DNA from: DASSUW01 sp963740605 | Lineage (GTDB): Bacteria; Actinomycetota; Thermoleophilia; Solirubrobacterales; Solirubrobacteraceae | NCBI GenBank assembly: GCA_963740605.1 | Contig: CAVUFC010000021.1 | Span: forward strand, 62,001 to 126,000 | Direction of reading: 5' to 3' | DNA length: 64,000 nucleotides | Shown: positions 58,352 through 64,000 of the stretch, piece after piece | Layout of the letters: every line of letters starts with the position of its first letter | Position numbering within the stretch: position 1 is the stretch's first letter | The notes under the pieces: generated by a model | What the model saw: the letters and a program-made list of their open reading frames with translations, nothing else | What the model was told of the DNA's origin: nothing | Databases searched by the model: none | Program-made: the position numbers and the translations under genes

Positions 58352-60445
58352 CTACGCGAGCCGCTCGCCGAGGCGCGAGTGACGGCGTGAGGTGTCGGGC
58401 GTCGCCGCCGCCCGCGCGACGACCGAGCGCTGGCCGACGATCAGCGTGGCCTGCCGCGCGCGGGTCATGGCCGTGTAGAGCATCTCGCGGCGCAGGAAGA
58501 ACGCGCCCGCGGCCTGGTGGGCGATGACGATCGCGACCGGAAGCTCGATGCCCTGGCCCTTGTGGATCGAGCATGCGTAGGCGAGCTGGAGGCGCGGCGC
58601 CTCGTCCTCCGGTAGCGCGAAGACCGCGCCCTCGGCCTCGACCATCAGGATCTCGGCCTCCTCGCGGTAGTCGAGCAGGCGCAGGATCGTGCCGTTCATG
58701 AGCCCGAGGTCGTGGAGGTTGCGGCCGGAGAGCATCAGCTTGTCGCCGATCCGCAGCCGGCCGCCGAGCACGGGCGCCCCGCGCGGGTTCAGGGCCTCGC
58801 GCAGCCGCGCGTTCAGCGCGTCGATGCCGAGCGCTCCGCGGTACACGGGAGCGAAGACCTGGATGTCGGCGACCGGGTCGACGGCGTAGTGGGACGGCAG
58901 ACGCTCGGATACCAGCGAGACGACCTCGTCCAATGCGGCCGCCGGGTCGCCGCGCTCGATCAGGAACAGGTCGCGGGTGAGCTCGTCGCCGGCTTCGAAC
59001 GACGGCGGCTCGCCGTGGCGCACCGCATGGGCGCCGCGCACGATCATGCTCCCGGCGGCCTGCCGGAAGATGTGGGTGAGCTGGGCGACGGGGAACGGCC
59101 GCGCCTCCACGAGCTCGGCGAACGGCTTGCCGGCGCCGACCGGCGCGAGCTGGTCCGCGTCGCCGACGAGCACGACGTGCGTGCGCGAGCCGACCGCGTT
59201 GAGCAGCGTCACCAGCAGCTCGAGGTTCGCCATCGATGTCTCGTCGACGATCAGCAGGTCGACCTCGAGCTCGTCGACGGTGGGCCCGAGGTCGGGCACC
59301 CAGCCGAGCGCGGAGTGGATCGTCGATGCATCGCGCCCGGTCGCCTCGGCCATCCGCCGCGCGGCGCGGCCGGTCGGCGCGACCATCCCGACCGACGCGT
59401 CCTGCTCCTCGGCGGCCGCGCAGATCATCCGGATCGTCGCGGTCTTGCCGGTGCCCGGGCCGCCGGTGACGATCGACATCCGGGAAGCGAACGCCGCGCG
59501 CACCGCTGCCGCCTGCTCGGGCGCCGGCACGAGATCGCCGAAGTCCGAGGGCGCCGAGAGGACGGCGTCGGCCCCGGCCAGCGAGCGGATGCGCTCCGCC
59601 AGCGTGGCCTCGAGCGCCGCGGTCTCCGGGCGGTATGCCCAGACGCCGTCGTCGACCTCCAGCACCAGCTGCCCGGCCTCCTGCATCGCAGCGAGCGCCG
59701 CGGCGCTCGGCGGTTCACCCAACAGCTCGCCCGCCGCCGCGCCGAGCGCGGGCACCGGCAGGCACGTCGATCCGTCCTTCTCCGCCTCGCCGAGCACGTG
59801 GATCACGCCCGCGCGTGCGCGCGCGGGCGACGACGGATCCACACCCGCCGCACGCGCGATCGTGTCGGCGATCTGGAAGGAGACGCCGAACACGCTCGTG
59901 AGGTCGTACGGCCGCTGCTGCACGACCTGGGCCGCGCGGTCGCCGTACTCCTTCACGAGACGGGGCACGAGCCACGCCAGCCCGTGCGGCGCCAGCAGCA
60001 GGTGCAGCGCGCGGGTCGAGCGCAGCGCCTGCCACGACTTGACGGCCTCGTTCACCCGCCGCGGGTTCAGCCCCAACGAGCGGAACGCCCCGGCCGGGTC
60101 GCGGTCGATCACGTCCAGGACGTCGTCGCCGTGCCGTCCCGTCAACCGCGCCGCCCTGGCGGCGCCCACGTGCTTGACCCGCCGCAGGTACGCCGCCAGG
60201 GCCGCACCCGACGGCGCCACCGGCTCGGCGATCGACACGTGCACCTGCAGCCCGTAGCGCCGGTCCTCCGTCCACACGCCGCGCACCACCGCGCGCTCGC
60301 GTGGCTCCAGATGCCCGATCGTCCCCACCAGCACGATCTCGTCCCCGTCCCAGTCGGCGTCGAGCACGCCGAAGCCGGTGTCCTCGCTGGCGAACCGCCG
60401 GCGGCGGATGACGACCTCACTCTCGAACGCGGTGCCGGGGACCAT
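58352..60445 (-). CDS. recD2: RecD2-like SF1B helicase
   Basis: A 697-aa 5'-3' DNA helicase. The N-terminal part (residues 1-300) has the OB-like and helix-hairpin-helix regions (GFGVLDADWDGDEIVLVGTI, HVGAARAARLTGRHGDDVLD). Walker A is GGPGTGKT (328-335), motif II VDLLIVDETSMANLELL, motif III VLVGDADQLAPVGAGKP, and the C-terminal motifs are YACSIHKGQGIELP and MLYTAMTRARQATLIVG. Length is close to RecD2 of Deinococcus or Bacillus. RecBC is not present nearby, consistent with the stand-alone RecD2 role in repair. The ATG at 60445 is 24 bp from the divergent YbhN-like gene. Confidence 0.93.
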   Translation of the reverse strand: MVPGTAFESEVVIRRRRFASEDTGFGVLDADWDGDEIVLVGTIGHLEPRERAVVRGVWTEDRRYGLQVHVSIAEPVAPSGAALAAYLRRVKHVGAARAARLTGRHGDDVLDVIDRDPAGAFRSLGLNPRRVNEAVKSWQALRSTRALHLLLAPHGLAWLVPRLVKEYGDRAAQVVQQRPYDLTSVFGVSFQIADTIARAAGVDPSSPARARAGVIHVLGEAEKDGSTCLPVPALGAAAGELLGEPPSAAALAAMQEAGQLVLEVDDGVWAYRPETAALEATLAERIRSLAGADAVLSAPSDFGDLVPAPEQAAAVRAAFASRMSIVTGGPGTGKTATIRMICAAAEEQDASVGMVAPTGRAARRMAEATGRDASTIHSALGWVPDLGPTVDELEVDLLIVDETSMANLELLVTLLNAVGSRTHVVLVGDADQLAPVGAGKPFAELVEARPFPVAQLTHIFRQAAGSMIVRGAHAVRHGEPPSFEAGDELTRDLFLIERGDPAAALDEVVSLVSERLPSHYAVDPVADIQVFAPVYRGALGIDALNARLREALNPRGAPVLGGRLRIGDKLMLSGRNLHDLGLMNGTILRLLDYREEAEILMVEAEGAVFALPEDEAPRLQLAYACSIHKGQGIELPVAIVIAHQAAGAFFLRREMLYTAMTRARQATLIVGQRSVVARAAATPDTSRRHSRLGERLA

Positions 60446-60457
60446 GGTCAGCCCACC

Positions 60458-60463
60458 TATGCT
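60458..60463 (+). promoter_or_regulatory. -10-like hexamer for the YbhN-like gene
   Basis: TATGCT ends 6 nt before GTG 60470 within a 24-bp divergent gap; the start is leaderless if this is used. Confidence 0.4.
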
Positions 60464-60469
60464 GCCAGC

Positions 60470-61495
60470 GTGTCCGGCGGGCATCAGGCGCTCCCCGACG
60501 ATGTCGCGCCCACGCGCCTCGCGCGCCGCGCGCTGCAGGTCTTCGCCCTCGTCGTCGTCCTGATCCTGATCGCGGTGCTGACGCCGGGGCTCGGCGACGT
60601 CCGCGACCTGCTGACCAAGGCTGCACCGGGCTGGATGGCGGTCGCGGTCGTGTTCGAGCTCCTGAGCTGCGTCTCGTACGTGCTGATGTTTCGCCCGATC
60701 TTCTGCCGCGCGATGGGCTGGCGGACGAGCTGGGAGATCGCAGGCTCCGAGCTCGCCGTCGGGTCGATCGTCCCGGCCAGCGGCGCGGCCGGTGTCGCGC
60801 TCGGCGCCTGGGTGCTGACCCGCGGCGGCATGGATGCGGAGAAGGTCGCCCGCCGCTCGGTCGCGTTCCTGCTCATCAAGTCGTCGGTGAACTTCGTCGC
60901 CGTGGCGGTGCTCGGCGCGGTGATGGTGTTCACATCCGACCAGCCGCTGTGGCTGACCGCGCTCCCCGCCGCCCTGGCCGCGGCGGCGATCGCGCTGGTC
61001 GCCGCCGTCCCGCGCCTCGGCCCGGGCGCCGATCCCCGCGAGGACGCCGGCAAGATCCGCAAGGCGGTCGCGGCGACACGCAAGGCCCTCGTCGGCGGCA
61101 CGGCCGAGGCGGTCGAGATCGTCAAGGAGCACGACGCGCTCGTCCTCATCGGCGCGATCGGCTACTGGGCGTGGGACAACGCCGTCCTGTGGGCGACGTT
61201 CCACGCGGTCGGCATGTCGGTGCCGCTCACGACGATCCTGATGGGCTATCTGATCGGCCAGATCGGCGGGCTGCTCCCGCTCCCGGGTGGCGTCGGCGGG
61301 ATCGACGGCGGCCTGATCGGCACGCTGATCGTGTACGGCGCCCCCGCGGCGGCGACGACCGCCGCGGTGCTCCTGTACCGCGTGGTCCTGTTCTGGATCC
61401 CGCTGCTCACGGGCGCGGTGGCGTTCGCATCGCTGCGCAAGGCGCTCGCCGACGATCAGCGGCTGGACCTTTGCCACCCACCGACCATCTCGTGA
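60470..61495 (+). CDS. YbhN/LPG-synthase-TM family membrane protein
   Basis: A 341-aa integral membrane protein of the lysylphosphatidylglycerol synthase transmembrane (UPF0104) family. About eight helices include VFALVVVLILIAVLTPGLGD, GWMAVAVVFELLSCVSYVLM and FLLIKSSVNFVAVAVLGAVM. The conserved loop IGQIGGLLPLPGGVGGIDGG lies near the C-terminus. Family members are proposed lipid flippases or translocases; only the membrane half of MprF is present, with no synthase domain. The start is GTG 60470. Confidence 0.88.
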   Translation: MSGGHQALPDDVAPTRLARRALQVFALVVVLILIAVLTPGLGDVRDLLTKAAPGWMAVAVVFELLSCVSYVLMFRPIFCRAMGWRTSWEIAGSELAVGSIVPASGAAGVALGAWVLTRGGMDAEKVARRSVAFLLIKSSVNFVAVAVLGAVMVFTSDQPLWLTALPAALAAAAIALVAAVPRLGPGADPREDAGKIRKAVAATRKALVGGTAEAVEIVKEHDALVLIGAIGYWAWDNAVLWATFHAVGMSVPLTTILMGYLIGQIGGLLPLPGGVGGIDGGLIGTLIVYGAPAAATTAAVLLYRVVLFWIPLLTGAVAFASLRKALADDQRLDLCHPPTIS

Positions 61496-61538
61496 CGACC
61501 GCTACAAGTTCCGCCGGAACGGCCGATATCCCATTGCA

Positions 61539-61703
61539 ATGGATCTCGAAGCGCTCCGCGCCGAGCTCAAGGCCCTGCTGGCCTCGTGGGAGTACGCATA
61601 CGCGATGGGCCATGGGTGCAGCGTCGGCGACCACCCGCAGCACCGGGCGATCCGCCAGAAGGTTGCAGACCTGAAGGCTCTGATCGCCGAGCACGCCGCG
61701 TAG
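61539..61703 (+). CDS. Small ASWEYA protein, first of a tandem pair (54 aa)
   Basis: A 54-aa helical protein: LRAELKALLASWEYAYAMGH, then DHPQHRAIRQKVADLKALIA. It aligns along its length with the next gene: LxxxLASWEYAxAxG, DHPxHxAxR, and VxDLxAxLAEH. Heptad spacing of Leu/Ile suggests a coiled-coil hairpin. Two aligned copies with the same reading direction and codon usage make both ORFs credible. No family name is known to me. Confidence 0.65.
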   Translation: MDLEALRAELKALLASWEYAYAMGHGCSVGDHPQHRAIRQKVADLKALIAEHAA

Positions 61704-61713
61704 GATCGGTGAC

Positions 61714-61911
61714 ATGACCGAGCAGCTCCGGGAGCAGCTCGAGGCGGCGACACGGCAGCTGAAGACGCACCTGGCGAGCTGGGAGTACGCGTTCGCCCAC
61801 GGCGCGCGATCCAACGATCACCCGCGGCACGCGGCCACCAGAGCCCGCACGCAAGAGCTCCGGAATCGCGTCAAAGACCTCCAGGCCCGGCTCGCCGAAC
61901 ACGAGCTGTAA
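61714..61911 (+). CDS. Small ASWEYA protein, second of a tandem pair (65 aa)
   Basis: A 65-aa paralogue of the preceding gene (TRQLKTHLASWEYAFAHGAR, then DHPRHAATR and a C-terminal helix DLQARLAEHEL), longer at the N-terminus by about ten residues. It starts 10 bp after the first stop with AGGATCGG before the ATG. Tandem duplication followed by divergence is the simplest history. Both have a highly charged helical second half; oligomerisation with each other is possible. Confidence 0.7.
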   Translation: MTEQLREQLEAATRQLKTHLASWEYAFAHGARSNDHPRHAATRARTQELRNRVKDLQARLAEHEL

Positions 61912-62004
61912 AGAACCTGACGACCGCGCTCGCCTCACAGGAACCTCCCAGCGTTGGGGAGTAGCTTCGGTTCCCGAACGCACAAGGCGGAAGGGGGTCA
62001 GCAC

Positions 62005-63222
62005 ATGGCTGACAACAGAGGTGTCGCATACATGGGCACCGGCAAGGTCGAGGTTCAGAACATCGACTACCCGACCTTCGAGCTCCAGGACGGTCCGGGC
62101 GTCAACCCGGCCAACGTGGGTAGGTCGCTGCCTCATGCGGCGATCCTCAAAGTCGTATCCACCAACATCTGCGGCTCCGACCAGCACATGGTCCGCGGCC
62201 GCACCACCGCGCCCGAGGGGCTGATCCTCGGCCACGAGATCACCGGCGAGGTGATCGAGGTCGGCCCGGGTGTCGAGTTCATCAAGAAGGGCGACCTCTG
62301 CTCGGTCCCCTTCAACATCGCCTGCGGGCGCTGCCGGAACTGCAAGGAGGGCCACACCGGCGTCTGCGAGAACGTGAATCCGGACCGGCCGGGCTCGGCG
62401 TACGGGTACGTCGACATGGGCGGCTGGGTCGGCGGCCAGGCCGAGTACGCGCTCGTGCCGTACGCGGACTGGAACCTCCTCAAGTTCCCCGACAAGGAAC
62501 AGGCGATGGAGAAGATCCTCGACCTGACGATGCTGTCGGACATCTTCCCGACCGGCTTCCACGGCGCCTACACGGCGGGCGTGAAGTCAGGGTCGACGGT
62601 CTACATCGCGGGCGGTGGCCCGGTCGGCCTGGCGGCGGCGCACTCGGCGCAGCTGCTCGGCGCGTCGGTCGTCTTCGTCGGCGACCTGATCCCGGAGCGG
62701 CTCGCGCAGGCCAAGAGCTTCGGCTGCGAGCCGATCGACGTCTCCAAGGGCGATCCGAAGGATCAGCTCGAGCAGATCCTCGGCGTGCCCGAGGTCGACG
62801 CGGCGGTCGACGCCGTCGGCTTCGAGGCCCGCGGCCACGGGTCGGACGCCGACCACGAGGCGCCCGCAACGGTCCTGAACTCGATCATGGACATCACGCG
62901 GGCGGCCGGCTCGCTCGGCATCCCGGGCCTGTACGTGACCGGCGATCCGGGCGCGGTCGACGACGCCGCGAAGGAGGGCTCGCTGTCGATCCGGATCGGG
63001 CTCGGCTGGGCGAAGTCGCACTCGTTCACGACCGGCCAGTGCCCGGTGATGAAGTACCACCGCGGCCTGATGCAGATGATCCTGCACGGCAAGGCGGAGA
63101 TCGCCAAGGCGGTCAACGCCACGGTGATCACGCTGGACGACGCACCTCAGGGCTACAAGGACTTCGACTCCGGCGTAGCCAAGAAGTTCGTCCTCAACCC
63201 GCACGGCCTGATCAAGGCATAG
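62005..63222 (+). CDS. fdhA: Glutathione-independent formaldehyde dehydrogenase
   Basis: A 405-aa zinc-dependent, NAD-linked dehydrogenase of the medium-chain family. The catalytic zinc ligands are Cys56 (NICGSDQH), His77 and Glu78 (LGHEITGE). The structural zinc site is Cys107, 110, 113 and 121 (ACGRCRNCKEGHTGVC). The Rossmann loop is YIAGGGPVGLAAAHSAQLLG. The sequence GRTTAPEGLILGHEITGEV and the inserted loops match Pseudomonas FdhA, which converts formaldehyde to formate without glutathione; some relatives act on other aldehydes. GGAAGGGGG before the ATG supports the start. Confidence 0.95.
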   Translation: MADNRGVAYMGTGKVEVQNIDYPTFELQDGPGVNPANVGRSLPHAAILKVVSTNICGSDQHMVRGRTTAPEGLILGHEITGEVIEVGPGVEFIKKGDLCSVPFNIACGRCRNCKEGHTGVCENVNPDRPGSAYGYVDMGGWVGGQAEYALVPYADWNLLKFPDKEQAMEKILDLTMLSDIFPTGFHGAYTAGVKSGSTVYIAGGGPVGLAAAHSAQLLGASVVFVGDLIPERLAQAKSFGCEPIDVSKGDPKDQLEQILGVPEVDAAVDAVGFEARGHGSDADHEAPATVLNSIMDITRAAGSLGIPGLYVTGDPGAVDDAAKEGSLSIRIGLGWAKSHSFTTGQCPVMKYHRGLMQMILHGKAEIAKAVNATVITLDDAPQGYKDFDSGVAKKFVLNPHGLIKA

Positions 63223-63231
63223 AGACGCGAA

Positions 63232-63260
63232 GCGGGCGGCCGGCGTGCCCGGCCGCCCGC
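63232..63260. terminator. Hairpin terminator between fdhA and the VOC gene
   Basis: A 12-bp perfect stem (GCGGGCGGCCGG, 63232-63243; CCGGCCGCCCGC, 63249-63260) with loop CGTGC. It lies between two convergent stops (63222 and 63268) and can serve both. Confidence 0.75.
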
Positions 63261-63267
63261 CATCGCA

Positions 63268-63690
63268 TCAGAGATCCACCGTGACCTGGGTGAGGCGGAA
63301 CGAGTTGCCCGACGGGTCACGGAATCCGGCGTCGATCCCGTACGGACGCTCCTCGGGCGCCTCGGTGAACTCGACGCCGCGATCCTTGAGGTCCTCGTAG
63401 TCGGACCGGACGTCCTCGGTGGTGAGGAAGACCGTGCCGGCGAACCCCTTGCCCATCAGATCGCGGACCTGATCGGCGGTCCCGTTGTCCATCACCGGCG
63501 CGCCGGGGATCGCCATCAGGACGACGGCGAAGTCCTCCTGGCCGGCCGGCCCGACCGTGAGCCAGCGGAAGTTGCCCATCTCGGGCATCGTGACGTCGGA
63601 GCGGACCTCCCAGCCGAGCTTGTCGGTGTAGAAGGCGAGGGCCACGTCCTGGTCGTGGACCCAGAGCTGTGAATTGGCGATGCGAACCAT
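63268..63690 (-). CDS. VOC/glyoxalase-family protein
   Basis: A 140-aa VOC protein: SQLWVHDQDVALAFYTDKLG, then NFRWLTVGPAGQEDFAVVLM, TTEDVRSDYEDLKDRGVEFT and GIDAGFRDPSGNSFRLTQ. The expected metal ligands are only partly evident, so it may be a binding or resistance protein. The ATG at 63690 has TACCGT six nt upstream. It lies 37 bp after the AraC-type gene on the same strand and may be controlled by it. Confidence 0.85.
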   Translation of the reverse strand: MVRIANSQLWVHDQDVALAFYTDKLGWEVRSDVTMPEMGNFRWLTVGPAGQEDFAVVLMAIPGAPVMDNGTADQVRDLMGKGFAGTVFLTTEDVRSDYEDLKDRGVEFTEAPEERPYGIDAGFRDPSGNSFRLTQVTVDL

Positions 63691-63696
63691 GCGACC

Positions 63697-63702
63697 ACGG
63701 TA
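63697..63702 (-). promoter_or_regulatory. -10-like hexamer for the VOC gene
   Basis: TACCGT on the minus strand ends 6 nt before the ATG at 63690, inside the 37-bp gap after the AraC-type gene. Confidence 0.4.
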
Positions 63703-63727
63703 CGGCCGCGCCGCCGCCCTGTCTTCT

Positions 63728-64000
63728 TCAAACGTGCTGTCGTTGCGGGCGCCCGTAGACACGCAGCACGCAGGCCGGAACCCGCGCCAGATGGGAGGCG
63801 GGCGGGAACTCCGCGCGGTACACCGTCGGCGACTTCCCGTACGTCCGCGTGAAGCTCGTCGTGAACGAGCCGACGCTCTGCAGGCCGACCGAGAAGCAGA
63901 TGTCCGCGACCGAGCGATCGGTGTTGCGGAGCAGCGCGGCCGCCCGCTCGAGCCGGCGCGTGAGCAGGTACTGGTGCGGCGAGTCGCCGAACGCGCGCCG
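63728..64000 (-). CDS. AraC-family regulator (N-terminus off window)
   Basis: Only the C-terminal 90 residues are in the window. They carry both helix-turn-helix units of the AraC/XylS DNA-binding domain: SPHQYLLTRRLERAAALLRN, then RSVADICFSVGLQSVGSFTT and SFTRTYGKSPTVYR. The effector domain, if present, lies beyond base 64000. It ends 37 bp before the VOC-family gene on the same strand, so regulation of a VOC protein, as in some stress or drug-resistance pairs, is likely. Confidence 0.85.
   Translation of the reverse strand, partial: RRAFGDSPHQYLLTRRLERAAALLRNTDRSVADICFSVGLQSVGSFTTSFTRTYGKSPTVYRAEFPPASHLARVPACVLRVYGRPQRQHV

Noticed and set aside
57806..60445. RecD2 stop (TAG 58352-58354) read through into the in-frame membrane protein
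   Set aside because: The two frames coincide with a one-in-three chance; no readthrough context or domain logic supports a fusion.
58712..60469. Long plus-strand frame leading into the YbhN-like gene
   Set aside because: The part before 60470 is antisense of RecD2; only the 341 residues from GTG 60470 are a real protein.
1..64000. tRNA, rRNA or riboswitch
   Set aside because: No cloverleaf with TTCGA-type T-arm and CCA end, no rRNA sequence, and no known riboswitch core was noticed; a covariance-model search would be needed to be certain.

Overview
This is a very GC-rich (about 70%), gene-dense actinobacterial chromosome segment. Gene content and style point to the Thermoleophilia (Solirubrobacter/Conexibacter-like). 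The signs are secreted proteins with short collagen-like stretches, AfsR/SARP and LuxR-type regulators, many 4-nt ATGA/GTGA gene overlaps, and apparent leaderless starts. The assignment is an inference; no rRNA or tRNA is present to fix it. I saw no CRISPR array, insertion sequence, prophage or origin, so the window reads as ordinary core/accessory chromosome.

Layout. 1-7.1 kb: a secreted GH3 beta-glucosidase cut by the window edge, a secreted type-B carboxylesterase, a relic of an AbiEi-type protein, an alkyl-DHAP-synthase-like FAD oxidase coupled to an SDR epimerase, and a second relic (a nucleotidyltransferase tail). 7.1-11.6 kb: a pRiA4b-ORF3-like/DUF1841 pair, an SNase-like protein, a GNAT enzyme and a SixA phosphatase. 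11.6-18 kb: cysE-cysK, a UvrD-family helicase, small proteins, a MazEF-like toxin-antitoxin pair and a COG3440 HNH nuclease. 18.1-27.5 kb: a five-gene, tightly coupled operon of mostly secreted proteins, divergent from an AfsR-like regulator with its hydrolase, then a secreted BNR-repeat protein. 27.5-30.2 kb: a frameshifted MarR-GNAT gene and an HTTM membrane-protein pair. 30.2-36.2 kb: an NTF2-like/TetR/hydrolase-glycosyltransferase fusion/MMPL exporter cluster with a palindromic operator, next to a Crp/Fnr regulator. 36.3-44.5 kb: a STAS gene, a second secreted GH3, and a same-strand series made of a cupin, a DPGTGS microprotein, a NoeA-like methyltransferase, a membrane sulfatase, a VOC protein and an MFS carrier. 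44.5-51.2 kb: an HD-GYP/LuxR regulator with its likely target hydrolase, a catalase, and a two-component system divergent from a membrane protein. 51.2-58.3 kb: TrkA/TrkH potassium uptake, a CPA2 antiporter, an S15 peptidase, a cupin and a membrane protein. 58.3-64 kb: a RecD2-like helicase, a YbhN-like membrane protein, tandem paralogous small proteins, glutathione-independent formaldehyde dehydrogenase, a VOC protein, and an AraC regulator cut by the window end.

The best candidates for something undescribed are three. The first is the DPGTGS microprotein/methyltransferase/sulfatase module (40453-43888), whose two downstream genes seem to start at CTG. The second is the coupled secretome operon at 18121-21976. 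The third is the TetR-controlled hydrolase-glycosyltransferase fusion with an MMPL exporter. At least twelve genes carry a TAnnnT -10-like hexamer 6-9 nt before the start codon, which suggests widespread leaderless transcription.
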